DNA of 42,923 nt. It comes from Ligilactobacillus salitolerans. GTDB taxonomy: Bacteria; Bacillota; Bacilli; Lactobacillales; Lactobacillaceae. The first letter of the stretch is position 1. Each line of letters opens with the position of its first letter. The stretch is from positions 1 through 42,923 of the forward strand of contig NZ_BFFP01000021.1 of the NCBI RefSeq assembly GCF_003864415.1, in the 5' to 3' direction. Positions 33,020 to 42,097 of this stretch are shown piece by piece. The position numbers were made by a program, and so were the translations under genes. The notes under the pieces were generated by a model. That model had not been told where the DNA came from. It made no database searches and was given only the letters and a program-made list of their open reading frames with translations.

Positions 33020-33850
33020 TTAACGTTTCAAATTAACCAACTCTTGCAGCATTTCGTCAGAGGTTGAAATGCTTCGCGCATTAGCTTGGTATGCCCGGCT
33101 CGTGACGATCATATCTGAGAATTCTTGCGCCAAATCAACGTTCGAATCTTCCAGTGTTCCGGCTAACAGCGTATTGGTCCCATCATCTCCTGGGACAACT
33201 GCAACTTCTTGCCCGGAATCAGCCGCAGCTTCATAAGTGGAGTTACCGATCTTGCTTAAGCCAGCAGCATTGACGAAGGTTGCTAGTTGAACTTGACCGA
33301 CGACTTGATCTTCTGTCCCATAACGAGCTTTAACTGTTCCATCAGGTCCGATCGAAACTCGACCTTGGACAAGTGCCTGTCCATTCATGGTTGCGGGGAC
33401 CTGCAGGGGAGCGATGTTCGTTCCATCAGCTGGGATCCCCATCAAACGCAAGCCGTCAGAGTTAGTCAAATAGTTTTGCGAATCAAGTTTCAAAGCACCA
33501 TTGCGAGAGTAAACATGTGCGTTGCTTGCATCCCGTTGAAAAATCAAGTAGCCGTTCCCATTGATGTATAAATCAAGGGCACGGCCAGTTGTATTCTGGA
33601 TCCCTTGGGAAGTATCCGTGTCGATCGCACCGACTTGCACGCCAAGTCCCACTTGTTTGCCATCGATCCCGCCGACATCAGCCCGAGGATCAGCTGCATT
33701 GCCAGTTGTTTGACTCAAAATATCGGAAAAGTTCGCGCGACTGGATTTGAAGCCGATCGTATTCGCATTAGCGATATTGTTGGAAATAACATCGAGCCGC
33801 GTTTGCTGACTCTTCATACCAGAAACACCAGAATATAATGAACGTAACAT
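33020..33850 (-). CDS. flgE: flagellar hook protein FlgE
   Basis: This 276-residue protein opens MLRSLYSGVSGMKSQQTRLDVISNNIANANTIGFKSSRANFSDIL, typical of FlgE, with RALDLYINGNGYLIFQRD and the C-terminal LEDSNVDLAQEFSDMIVTSRAYQANARSISTSDEMLQEL. It is short, like Bacillus FlgE, lacking the extra outer domain of enterobacterial hooks. GGAGGAAA lies upstream. It follows flgD. Confidence 0.93.
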   Translation of the reverse strand: MLRSLYSGVSGMKSQQTRLDVISNNIANANTIGFKSSRANFSDILSQTTGNAADPRADVGGIDGKQVGLGVQVGAIDTDTSQGIQNTTGRALDLYINGNGYLIFQRDASNAHVYSRNGALKLDSQNYLTNSDGLRLMGIPADGTNIAPLQVPATMNGQALVQGRVSIGPDGTVKARYGTEDQVVGQVQLATFVNAAGLSKIGNSTYEAAADSGQEVAVVPGDDGTNTLLAGTLEDSNVDLAQEFSDMIVTSRAYQANARSISTSDEMLQELVNLKR

Positions 33851-33939
33851 TTTAATTTCCTCCTAAACGATGATCCGACTCGCTGCAGTCCCTAGCAGCA
33901 AGCGTAGTCAAAGCAATAACAATAAATTTGAAAACATTC

Positions 33940-34401
33940 TTAATTTTCAGCTGGTTCGCTGACATCCTTAATAGCTCCCAGTGAATACTGGGTCCCGTCA
34001 ACAGTGATCATGGCGCTGCCGCCGGCAAAACTGACTTGATTGACTAGGCCGTGATGTTCGGCATTGGTTTCGTCAAGCACGGTCACTTCTTTACCCATCA
34101 GATTAAAAGCTTGCTGCTGTTGAGTGAGTAATAATGAAGTATTGAGCGTGCTGGACATATCATTTAACTGCTGTAAGGTGGCAAATTGGGCCATTTGTGA
34201 GACATAGTCCGTCCCGCTACTGCTGCTGTCGCCGCCTTCGCCTGTCAATGACGGGTTAGACATGGAAGCGGCTAAGATCTTCAAAAAATCGTCCATATCC
34301 AGACCCATAGTTTTTTTAGTAGAACTAGAATTAGCAGCGCTGCTAGCAGAGGAAGCACTGCCAAGGGTACTGGCGGTCAAACTACTGATATCGGTATTCA
34401 T
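33940..34401 (-). CDS. flgD: hook cap protein FlgD
   Basis: This 154-residue protein has a Ser/Ala-rich start, then DDFLKILAASMSNPSL and DYVSQMAQFATLQQLNDM, the FlgD core. A Gly/Ser-rich insertion (TGEGGDSSSSG) replaces the usual short DPL-type turn between them. It ends soon after a small Tudor-like segment (LMGKEVTVLD to YSLGAIKDV). It caps the growing hook. The frame extends to 34512, but AAAAAGGAAGG before 34401 fixes the start, and the extension would run through a stem-loop element. Confidence 0.9.
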   Translation of the reverse strand: MNTDISSLTASTLGSASSASSAANSSSTKKTMGLDMDDFLKILAASMSNPSLTGEGGDSSSSGTDYVSQMAQFATLQQLNDMSSTLNTSLLLTQQQQAFNLMGKEVTVLDETNAEHHGLVNQVSFAGGSAMITVDGTQYSLGAIKDVSEPAEN

Positions 34402-34422
34402 AGGATCCTTCCTTTTTGTAGA

Positions 34423-34534
34423 GAGTGGAGAGAAACGGGAGCAAGTGAGCATGATCGGACCCGAACACCGTCTTGCGCTTTTTTCAAGGTGGTGTTGGAG
34501 TTGGATCAGCACAACTTGCTGTTTCTCGGAACTC
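34423..34534 (-). repeat. single stem-loop element, sense orientation
   Basis: On the minus strand this 112-base copy reads GAGT-TCC-GAGAAAC-AGCAAGT-TGTGC-TGATC ... GTCC-GATCA-TGCTC-ACTTGCT-CCC-GTTTCTC-TCC-ACTC. P1, P2, P3 and P4 all pair perfectly with sequences different from the other copies, while the loop bases TGTGC and TGCTC are shared. It lies between fliK and flgD on the coding strand, opposite to the two arrays. The apical part (AACACC/GGTGTT) also pairs. Confidence 0.8.
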
Positions 34535-34578
34535 GTTTTAGATAGAGATTTTGTACAAAAATTACATATACTTCCGCG

Positions 34579-36132
34579 CTAGACTAGCAAACTGATCGTA
34601 CTGTGGTTATCTTGCTCTTCTTTTGTAATAGGTTCCTCGCTGACGATCCGCGCAGTCGGCCGCCGATTTTGCGAATAGCGGCGCTGTTCTTGTCCTTGCT
34701 GGAACAACTCGCGCTGAGCAGTTCCTTGCTCGCCTAAAGTCCCCAACGATTGACTGGCAGTCATCTTGCCGGCAGCTTGGATCATACTTTGATCAGTGCC
34801 TTTAGGCTCCGCCTGTAATTGCGTCAAGATCTGGTCTAGCTTGCGAGTCACACCTTCCAGCATATCCTTGACGGCATCATTTTGGACTTCGAATTGCAAC
34901 TGGGCCGAATGTTGGTTGGTTTTGACCACGATTTTCATCTCACCGAGATTAGCCGGCTGTAATTTAAAGACTAATTGCTGATTTTGCGGCTGACCAGCAG
35001 CTATGCCCTGCTTAACAACTGGTGAAAGGATGCTTTCCAGCTTCTGGGCAGCTTGAGTTGTCACAGTTTCACTAGCCGCAGAGTTGGCAGTTGTGATCAA
35101 AGTCTCAAAACTGCTAGCTTTGCTGCTCTGCTGGCTGCTGAGTGTCCCTGGCTGAATTTGACTCAGATCCAAAGTTCCAACGGCTGCTGCTGTTTGCGTG
35201 AACGTGTTGGTTGGGACCGCCTGCACCTTGACTTGAGTCGCAACTTCAAGCTGCGGTTTTGGTGCTGGCATGCTATCAGTTGCCATCTCGTCCAGGCTGG
35301 GCGTTACTTTGGTTGCGCTAGCCTGTATGGCTGTTGGTTCAACCGCCTGCTCTGCGGTTGTATTAGTCGTTTCTCTTGGAGAAGCCTGCTGCAACTGCGG
35401 ACCTGGACGAATTGTGGCTGCTTGTCCCTCAGGTACCTGCGCTTGAGTATCTTCTGTAGTCGTTGTTGAGCCTGCTGCCTGCGGCAAAACTTGTTTGTCA
35501 GCTGTTAGCGGCATCTCATTTGTATGTACTGGCTCAATTGGCTGAGATGATTCCACAGTTGCAGTTAGCTGACTAGCTTTTGGGGAAGTGATTGCCCCTT
35601 TTGTCTCAGCTTGAGGAACCGTTGCTCCGTTAGCTGACACCGGTTGGCTTGTCACTTCTTGCAAATCAACTGGTGCAGTTTCCTGCGCCAAAGGATCAAG
35701 TTGAACAGGCAGCGTCTGCTCATTCATCCCGCTAGGAACTGCTGCAACTGAATGGGTTTCAGTTGTCGGAGCTGGTGCAGGTTGGTGTGCCAATTGCGGT
35801 TCACCTGCTGCTTGCGGTAAGTCTGTCCGGCCAACAACGAAGTCTATTCCTGCCGTTGGTGTTTGTATTTGCTCAGCTTGCTGCTCGTTTTGCGGGTTTT
35901 GCTCAGCGGCAACTTCTTGGGCCTGCTCCGGTTGGCCTTGGTCTACTGCTTGATCAGATGTGGTTGTTTCATCTCCAGGAGCTTGCCCTTGTTGTTTCTC
36001 CGGTTGAGCAGTTTGTGTCTGTCCCTGTAACAGCAACGACTGAAACTTATCCTGCTGCTTACTGGAAGGCAAAGCAGCTTTTGTTTGTGCCTGTGCCTGT
36101 ACTGGTTCCGAGACCTGAACTACTTTTTGCAT
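34579..36132 (-). CDS. fliK: flagellar hook-length control protein FliK
   Basis: This 517-residue protein has a long, low-complexity Gln/Thr/Pro/Ala-rich N-terminal ruler region (about 1-370) and a C-terminal hook-length domain (about 385-440, LVFKLQPANLGEMKIVVKTNQHSAQLQFEVQNDAVKDML). The ruler is secreted during hook growth and the C-terminal part acts on FlhB to switch export. The binding site AAGGGGGGA lies upstream. The repeat-poor ruler is expected to vary between strains. Confidence 0.9.
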   Translation of the reverse strand: MQKVVQVSEPVQAQAQTKAALPSSKQQDKFQSLLLQGQTQTAQPEKQQGQAPGDETTTSDQAVDQGQPEQAQEVAAEQNPQNEQQAEQIQTPTAGIDFVVGRTDLPQAAGEPQLAHQPAPAPTTETHSVAAVPSGMNEQTLPVQLDPLAQETAPVDLQEVTSQPVSANGATVPQAETKGAITSPKASQLTATVESSQPIEPVHTNEMPLTADKQVLPQAAGSTTTTEDTQAQVPEGQAATIRPGPQLQQASPRETTNTTAEQAVEPTAIQASATKVTPSLDEMATDSMPAPKPQLEVATQVKVQAVPTNTFTQTAAAVGTLDLSQIQPGTLSSQQSSKASSFETLITTANSAASETVTTQAAQKLESILSPVVKQGIAAGQPQNQQLVFKLQPANLGEMKIVVKTNQHSAQLQFEVQNDAVKDMLEGVTRKLDQILTQLQAEPKGTDQSMIQAAGKMTASQSLGTLGEQGTAQRELFQQGQEQRRYSQNRRPTARIVSEEPITKEEQDNHSTISLLV

Positions 36133-36167
36133 GATGTGTATCCCCCCTTACACTTTCACAATAGTGA

Positions 36168-36596
36168 TCAGTTGACGCCAAGCAGCTGTTTTGGCCGGTG
36201 AAAATCATCCAGCTGTTTTTGCTGATCAACTGCTAGTTCTTTTTTGAAAGCTGTTAATTGTTTCGCTTTTAAGCGTTCCAAAACTTTGCGCTGCTTTTGG
36301 GCTTCAATCAACTGTGCCCGAACTTCTTCTTTTTGGCTGCCTAATTCTAGCAGCTGTTGGCGGCATAACATGATCTGTTCATTTAAAGCCATGAGATAAC
36401 GCCGGGTGACCTGCATTCGTCCCAGTGATCGTTGCGGTGTTTCCATCATGGCATTCTTTTCTTGCACGACTTCATCCAATAAACTGCTCTGCTGATTTTC
36501 AGCAGCAACAATTTGTGCAAATTGCGCTTTGACCTGATCTTCGACTTGCATTCTGTACTCTAGGACTTTTTGCAAAGAGAAAGTAAAATTTTCCAT
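36168..36596 (-). CDS. fliJ: flagellar export protein FliJ
   Basis: This 142-residue protein is predicted to be an almost continuous antiparallel coiled coil (FSLQKVLEYRMQVEDQVKAQF, then KQRKVLERLKAKQLTAFKKEL). FliJ joins the FliI hexamer to FlhA. The frame opens with TTG at 36605 right behind the fliI stop, but AAGGA is better placed for the ATG at 36596. Confidence 0.9.
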   Translation of the reverse strand: MENFTFSLQKVLEYRMQVEDQVKAQFAQIVAAENQQSSLLDEVVQEKNAMMETPQRSLGRMQVTRRYLMALNEQIMLCRQQLLELGSQKEEVRAQLIEAQKQRKVLERLKAKQLTAFKKELAVDQQKQLDDFHRPKQLLGVN

Positions 36597-36605
36597 CTTG
36601 ACCAA

Positions 36606-37967
36606 CTATCCTTCGTTATTTGTAAAACCTTCGTTTAAAGAACCAGTGACACTAAACAACTGTGCGAGCTTTTCTTTGGTGTCTGCCAGACTGGAGAACT
36701 CCTCGACTGGCTGACACAAGAAATCATCGATCGGCTGGTGGAGCTGGATCGCATGATCGATCACTGGATTCGTACCGTTTTTATAGGCTCCGATGTCGAT
36801 CAAGTCTTTTGAATCCTGGTAGGTTTTCAAGTTTTCCCGCAGCTCACTGGCATATTGGTTATGCTCATCAGAAACCAGCGATTTCATCAAACGACTGACA
36901 CTGGGCTGAACATCGATTGCCGGATAATGATTTTGCGCGGCAATATTTCTGGAAAGGATGATATGTCCGTCCAAGATCCCCCGGACAGCATCCGCAATCG
37001 GCTCGTTCATGTCATCGCCTTCGACCAGGACAGTGTAAAAGGCTGTGATCGAACCCTTATCAGACATCCCGCTGCGCTCCAGCAATTTTGGCAGCTCAGC
37101 GAAAACTGACGGCGTATAACCGCGAGTTGTCGGCGGTTCACCGGTTGACAACCCAATTTCACGCTGGGCCATCGCAAAGCGCGTGACAGAATCCATCATG
37201 AGGACCACTTTTTTACCTTGGTCGCGGAAATACTCCGCGATGGCAGTTGCTGTGTATGCACCTTTCAAACGCACCAGCGGCGGCATATCCGAAGTAGCAC
37301 AGACCACGATCGACTTAGCGTAACCATCTCCCAGGTCTTTTTCGATGAATTCCTTGACCTCGCGCCCCCGTTCGCCGATCAGACCGATCACGATTACATC
37401 TGCCACACAGTATCTAGCAATCATTCCCAGCAGGGTACTTTTACCGACCCCGCTGCCCGCGAAGATCCCGACCCGCTGACCTTCACCAACTGTCAGCAAG
37501 CCGTCGATGGCCCGGATCCCCGTTTCCAGCACCTGCTCGATCGGTTGCCGTTTGAAAGGATCAGGTGATTCTTGCATCGCTGGATATGAGTCTTGCTCAG
37601 TTGTTTCAAGTTGTTGACCGCTCAGTAAGCGGCCTAGTCCGTCGAATGTATGACCAAGCATTGCTTCACTAACGTTGACTTGCAAAGTCTCACCGGTTGC
37701 CTTGACTAGACAGCCTGGGGCGATCCCCTCCAATTCATCGAGCGGCATCAAGAGAACTGTTTGCTTGACGAAGCCAACAACTTCGGTCATCGTCTTCTTT
37801 TCAGTCCCTTTGATATAAACCTCACAGACCTCACCGACAAAGGCTTGCAAACCTTCGACTTTGATCACCAGCCCCACAACTTCACTGACTTTACCGTAGT
37901 GTTGATAAAATTTGTGCTGGGCGGCTTGCTGTAAATATTCATCAAATGCAAGCTTAAACTCTGTCAT
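36606..37967 (-). CDS. fliI: flagellum-specific ATPase FliI
   Basis: This 453-residue F1-beta-like ATPase has Walker A (FAGSGVGKSTLLG, about 170), the GERGREVKEFI loop, Walker B (VVLMMDSVTRFAMAQRE), STGEPPTTRGYTPSVF and HYPAIDVQPSVSR. It unfolds or releases export substrates with FliH and FliJ. GTGAGG lies upstream of the ATG, ten bases behind fliH. Confidence 0.97.
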   Translation of the reverse strand: MTEFKLAFDEYLQQAAQHKFYQHYGKVSEVVGLVIKVEGLQAFVGEVCEVYIKGTEKKTMTEVVGFVKQTVLLMPLDELEGIAPGCLVKATGETLQVNVSEAMLGHTFDGLGRLLSGQQLETTEQDSYPAMQESPDPFKRQPIEQVLETGIRAIDGLLTVGEGQRVGIFAGSGVGKSTLLGMIARYCVADVIVIGLIGERGREVKEFIEKDLGDGYAKSIVVCATSDMPPLVRLKGAYTATAIAEYFRDQGKKVVLMMDSVTRFAMAQREIGLSTGEPPTTRGYTPSVFAELPKLLERSGMSDKGSITAFYTVLVEGDDMNEPIADAVRGILDGHIILSRNIAAQNHYPAIDVQPSVSRLMKSLVSDEHNQYASELRENLKTYQDSKDLIDIGAYKNGTNPVIDHAIQLHQPIDDFLCQPVEEFSSLADTKEKLAQLFSVTGSLNEGFTNNEG

Positions 37968-37976
37968 TTCATAACC

Positions 37977-38696
37977 TCACAATTGCTCAAGAAAATCATG
38001 CAGCTCTTGCTCAAAGTCGATCTCAACGACCGCTTCGTTAGACTCTATCTTCAGCTGCAAGGCTTCTAAATGATCATCATCGAAGATAACATAGCGCAGA
38101 TCAGGGACTTCTTGCTTGATTCGCTCCATTTTAGAAACAAGCGGGTCATGGTAATTGGAATTAGCCCAGATCATCAAGACCTCATCCGGCTTTTCAAATT
38201 CAAACAAAAGCGGACTTAAGAGCTGGGTGATCTTGGCGGGGTCCAATTCCAATTGCGTTTTAAGCAAAACTTCTGCCAAACCAACCGCAAATTTCTGAAA
38301 ATCAGCCTGTTTTTGTTCTTTGTATGTTTGAACTTCTTCAAGCGCCTGCTCAACGTTTTTTTGGGCTTGTTCCACCAAAACTGCGATCTTGGCGTTGCCT
38401 TCATTAAAGGCCTGTTCGAAGCCAGCCTTTTTTCCTTCAGCAAGCCCAGTCCGATAAGCCTTTTTTTTCAAGTCGGCCGCTTCTTTTTTTGCCTCGGCGA
38501 GCATCGCTGCCTTCATCTTCTTTAGTTCTTGCTGGTACGCAACAGTTTTTTGGGCTAATTCACGGTCTAAGGCTACAAGTTCAGGAGCAGTTTCAGTTTT
38601 AGGGGCCCGGTTGATAAAATCACTAGTTTTTAAGGTGATTTTTTTTGCGACCAATGGTCCTTGCTGCTGCTTTAACACATTACTAGACAACTGCAT
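37977..38696 (-). CDS. fliH: flagellar assembly protein FliH
   Basis: This 239-residue protein has a central charged coiled coil (about 45-135, rich in Ala/Lys/Glu) and a C-terminal domain resembling V/F-ATPase peripheral stalk subunits (VGLAEVLLKTQLELDPAKITQLL). It is the negative regulator and C-ring anchor of FliI. It overlaps fliG by 14 bases, with GGGGAGCAGG as binding site. Confidence 0.9.
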   Translation of the reverse strand: MQLSSNVLKQQQGPLVAKKITLKTSDFINRAPKTETAPELVALDRELAQKTVAYQQELKKMKAAMLAEAKKEAADLKKKAYRTGLAEGKKAGFEQAFNEGNAKIAVLVEQAQKNVEQALEEVQTYKEQKQADFQKFAVGLAEVLLKTQLELDPAKITQLLSPLLFEFEKPDEVLMIWANSNYHDPLVSKMERIKQEVPDLRYVIFDDDHLEALQLKIESNEAVVEIDFEQELHDFLEQL

Positions 38697-39684
38697 CCTG
38701 CTCCCCTCTGCCCAGGTAGATCTCGCCCTTCTCGTCTAACTGGCGAATAACTGCCACGATTTTTTGCTGTGCTTCTTCGACAGCTGATAATCTTGTCGGC
38801 CCCATGAATTCCAGGTCTTCTTTGATATTTTCGACCGCCCGTGAGGACAAGTTGGCAAAAATGAAGTCCTTGATATTCTCGTCGGAGCCTTTCAGGGCCA
38901 GCTCCAAGACATCGTTTGGTACGTCGCGCAAGACCTTCTGAACATCCAGGCGCTGCAAGCTGACCAGGTCTTCGAAGGTGAAGAGGTTGGCTTGGATCTC
39001 GCTGGCCAACTCTGGTTGTCTGCTCTCCAAGCCTGCCAGGATCGTTTTTTCGGTGCTGCGTCCACTCGAATTCAGAATATCGACCAAGGCTCCCACACCA
39101 CCGATATTTTCGCGTTCGCCATCCACGATGTTGGAGAACTTCTGCTCCATAACTTTTTCGATCCGGTGGATAGTTGCCGGGGATGTCGTCGAGATCGTAG
39201 CGATCCGTTCCGCCACATCTGTTTGCCGTTCATTAGAAAACTGGGATAAAACACTGGCCGCTTTATCCGATTGCATATAGCACAAAATCAAGGCCGCCGT
39301 TTGCGGATGTTCTTCGCTCAGCAGGTTAACTAACTGCTGTTCATCCGCGCGTCGAGCGATATTAAAGGGCTGTTCGCGCAACTGGATGGTATTCAAAACA
39401 TCCAAAACTTCCTTAGCCCGCTGCTGGCCCAAAGATTGGATCAGCAGATCCTTAGCGTAGTCTAGCCCACCGTCCAATACATACTGTCTGGCAGTTGCCG
39501 TATCGACAAATTCATCAATGACAGCATCTTTTTCTGCGGGAGTCACATATTCGGTATTTGCAATTTCATAACTGACCTGTTGGATCATTGATTCAGGTAA
39601 TAGTTTCATGACCTTTGAGGATGTTTCAGACCCCAGAGAGATCATTAAAATCGCGGCCTTTTTTACTCCACTCATTTGAGCCAT
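38683..39684 (-). CDS. fliG: flagellar motor switch protein FliG
   Basis: This 333-residue protein has the N-terminal FliF-binding domain (SGVKKAAILMISLGSETSSKVMKLL), the middle domain (EEHPQTAALILCYMQSDKAASVLSQF, with the usual EHPQTxAxIL motif) and the C-terminal torque domain (DLVSLQRLDVQKVLRDVP, LALKGSDENIKDFIFANLSSRA). It links the MS ring to the C-ring and meets MotA. GAAAGGAGAG lies upstream. Confidence 0.97.
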   Translation of the reverse strand: MAQMSGVKKAAILMISLGSETSSKVMKLLPESMIQQVSYEIANTEYVTPAEKDAVIDEFVDTATARQYVLDGGLDYAKDLLIQSLGQQRAKEVLDVLNTIQLREQPFNIARRADEQQLVNLLSEEHPQTAALILCYMQSDKAASVLSQFSNERQTDVAERIATISTTSPATIHRIEKVMEQKFSNIVDGERENIGGVGALVDILNSSGRSTEKTILAGLESRQPELASEIQANLFTFEDLVSLQRLDVQKVLRDVPNDVLELALKGSDENIKDFIFANLSSRAVENIKEDLEFMGPTRLSAVEEAQQKIVAVIRQLDEKGEIYLGRGEQDAVV

Positions 39685-39700
39685 CGTTGGTCTCTCCTTT

Positions 39701-41266
39701 CTAGTGATCTTTCATCCAAGCCTTCAACATTTCAGCAGTAACTGCTGGATTGTCTTTAGCATAGTCTTGAGCTTGTCGATCCTTATTGTGGCGTTCTTTA
39801 GCCTCTGGCTTTTCCCGTAATTTTTCTACTGGCATTTCCGGTTCTTCAGGTGCAGGCTGCAGTTCTTGGCTTGCCTGACTAGCTTGGTCAGTGACATCAA
39901 CTGGATAGTCATCGTCATAATATTCCTCATCTTCACGGTCACGACGCGTCTTTCTGATGATCAAGAAAGCAGCTAAGGAAATGATTGCGATCACAGCGAT
40001 CGGCAAGGCGATATACCACCAAGGGACCCCGGCTTTTTGAGTTTTAACATGCTTAACTTTTGGTGTCGGGTTTTCGATCGCCAAAGCCTGAACTGTGACC
40101 TTGTCGCCCCGATCCTTGTTATACCCAATTGCAGAACGCACAATGCTCTTAATTTGGGCTTGCTGATCACCAGCTACATCACCCTTTAGTACGACTGAAG
40201 TCGTTAATCGTCTCACTGCCCCTGGTGCTGAAACTTGTTTGACAACATCAGTATCCAATTCATTATTCACAGTCCGACTGTAAGAAGCACCATCATCATT
40301 ATTGGAACCAGTCACGTTTGAGACATTATCATCGGTCTCACCAGTCTGAGCTTGTTCAACATCTGCTTGCTTGCCGTTAGCCTGCACGTTTTCCGAGCGG
40401 ATATTCGGGTTGGTGTACTTCGTCGTCTTGCGTTCGATCGCATCAAAATTCAAATCCGCATTGACTGCAACACTAACTGCATTTTCACCGGAAATCGGTT
40501 TTAAGACTTTGGTGATTTTTTGTTCCAGCTGCTTTTCATACTGCTTTTGCAGCTGCATATACTTGCTATTGGCGCCGGTCAAATCATCGCTCTCATTTTT
40601 TCCGTCCGCCAACACGTTGCCGTTGCTGTCGACCACTTTGACATTGTCAGTCGTCAGCCCTTTAACCGAACCCGTTGTCAGGGCAACGATCCCTTGGACC
40701 GCTGAATTAGAGATCGAAGTCCCGTTTAAGGTCAGCGCCACCGACGCCTTGGCCTTTTTAGCACTCGAATCGTCGCTAAAAACATCGTCGTCTGGCATCG
40801 TCAGCATGACTTTAGCCTTCTTGACCGCATTCAACGATTCGATCGAACGTTCCAGTTCACCGGTTGTTGCCCGCTGATACATGATCTTACGGTCTTCATC
40901 AGTCGTCATCATGCTCGTATCATCGAACAATTCGTATCCTTGCGTACTGTCCGGCAGCTTGTTATCGACCGCCATGTCGATCCGGTACTGGTCAACCTTC
41001 GTCTTATCGACAAGGATCGTTTTCCCGTCATCTTTTAGCTTATATTTGATATCTTGTTCTTCTAAATCTTGCGTGATCGTTCCGGCATCAGCATCGCTTA
41101 AATTAGAAAACAAGACAGCATAGTCGACGCGGGTGTTTAAGTAATATGTGATCCCGCCAGCAGCCACCAGACTAATGATCCCGGCCACAAGCGCGACTTT
41201 AACGACTCGACTGGCATTTGTCCACTTATCTTTTAAATTTTCAAAAAAATCTCTTACCTTATTCAC
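39701..41266 (-). CDS. fliF: flagellar MS-ring protein FliF
   Basis: This 521-residue protein has TM1 at about 20-43, a YscJ-like ring domain (YAVLFSNLSDADAGTITQDLEEQDIKYKL and a later LERSIESLNAVKKAKVMLTMP), an extracellular ring, TM2 at about 415-437 and a cytoplasmic tail ending VTAEMLKAWMKDH, which should bind FliG. It starts with GTG; GGAGG lies eight bases upstream. The MS ring is the base of the whole structure. Confidence 0.96.
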   Translation of the reverse strand: MNKVRDFFENLKDKWTNASRVVKVALVAGIISLVAAGGITYYLNTRVDYAVLFSNLSDADAGTITQDLEEQDIKYKLKDDGKTILVDKTKVDQYRIDMAVDNKLPDSTQGYELFDDTSMMTTDEDRKIMYQRATTGELERSIESLNAVKKAKVMLTMPDDDVFSDDSSAKKAKASVALTLNGTSISNSAVQGIVALTTGSVKGLTTDNVKVVDSNGNVLADGKNESDDLTGANSKYMQLQKQYEKQLEQKITKVLKPISGENAVSVAVNADLNFDAIERKTTKYTNPNIRSENVQANGKQADVEQAQTGETDDNVSNVTGSNNDDGASYSRTVNNELDTDVVKQVSAPGAVRRLTTSVVLKGDVAGDQQAQIKSIVRSAIGYNKDRGDKVTVQALAIENPTPKVKHVKTQKAGVPWWYIALPIAVIAIISLAAFLIIRKTRRDREDEEYYDDDYPVDVTDQASQASQELQPAPEEPEMPVEKLREKPEAKERHNKDRQAQDYAKDNPAVTAEMLKAWMKDH

Positions 41267-41287
41267 TCTGCAGCCTCCAATACACGA

Positions 41288-41608
41288 CTAAAACTGCATG
41301 TTCTTGAGATCGTTATAAGCCTCTAAAGCCTTATTGCGAACTTGAACTGCAGTTTGAAGTGTAATTTGGCTCTCGGTCATATTGACCATGACTTGGCCGA
41401 GATCATTTTGTTTGCCACTGATCATGTCAGCTGTTGACTGATCCATGACTTTCATGCTGGAATTTAAACCCGACATCGCTTTATCTAGGTATGTACTAAA
41501 GGAAGCCCCTGCCTTGCTTGTTTCTTTGCTTGAGTCAGTTAAACCAGTTACCTTACGCAACTGGTCAGCATAATTATTTAAACCTGTAATCCCACTAATT
41601 TGTGCCAT
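41288..41608 (-). CDS. fliE: flagellar rod adaptor protein FliE
   Basis: This 106-residue protein ends TESQITLQTAVQVRNKALEAYNDLKNMQF, the conserved FliE C-terminus, and has SFSTYLDKAMSGLNSSM in the middle. It joins the MS ring to the rod. TTAGGGAGAAG lies upstream of the ATG. It sits between flgC and fliF as in other Firmicutes. Confidence 0.95.
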   Translation of the reverse strand: MAQISGITGLNNYADQLRKVTGLTDSSKETSKAGASFSTYLDKAMSGLNSSMKVMDQSTADMISGKQNDLGQVMVNMTESQITLQTAVQVRNKALEAYNDLKNMQF

Positions 41609-41618
41609 TTTCTTCTCC

Positions 41619-42059
41619 CTAATTTGCCGAAATCTCTAACGCCTTGCTTAAGATCTGCTTGTTGACCTGGCTGGAAGCTACGTTAGCTTCATAGGTCCGT
41701 TGCGACTGAATCAAGTCGACCATTTCATCTGCCAAATTCACGTTTGGCAAATGAACATAGCCATTTTGATCAGCATCCGGATCATTTGGTGCATAATTCA
41801 ACTTTTCAGTCTGATCCTGTGCGATCCCCGTTACCCTGACACCAGAACTGCGCCGCTGGCCAGCTTGCATTAAATCATCACCGGCACTTTCAACTTGCCG
41901 CAGGTTTTCTGCAAATTGAACTGATTTACGGCGATACGGTCCGCCTGCAGGTGTTCTAGTGGTATTGACATTTGCAATATTTGTTGCAGTTGTATCCATT
42001 TTCAGCCTTTCTAAGGCTAGTCCGCTGGCATTGATCTGCAACCCATTAAAGATACTCAT
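41619..42059 (-). CDS. flgC: flagellar proximal rod protein FlgC
   Basis: This 146-residue protein opens with the rod motif (ASGLALERLKMDTTATNIANVNTTRTPAGGPYRRK) and ends NLADEMVDLIQSQRTYEANVASSQVNKQILSKALEI. It is a typical FlgC in length and both termini. It follows flgB by about 40 bases. Confidence 0.96.
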   Translation of the reverse strand: MSIFNGLQINASGLALERLKMDTTATNIANVNTTRTPAGGPYRRKSVQFAENLRQVESAGDDLMQAGQRRSSGVRVTGIAQDQTEKLNYAPNDPDADQNGYVHLPNVNLADEMVDLIQSQRTYEANVASSQVNKQILSKALEISAN

Positions 42060-42097
42060 AGCTATTTGCCCCCATATTTATGTCTTGACCCAAGTAA

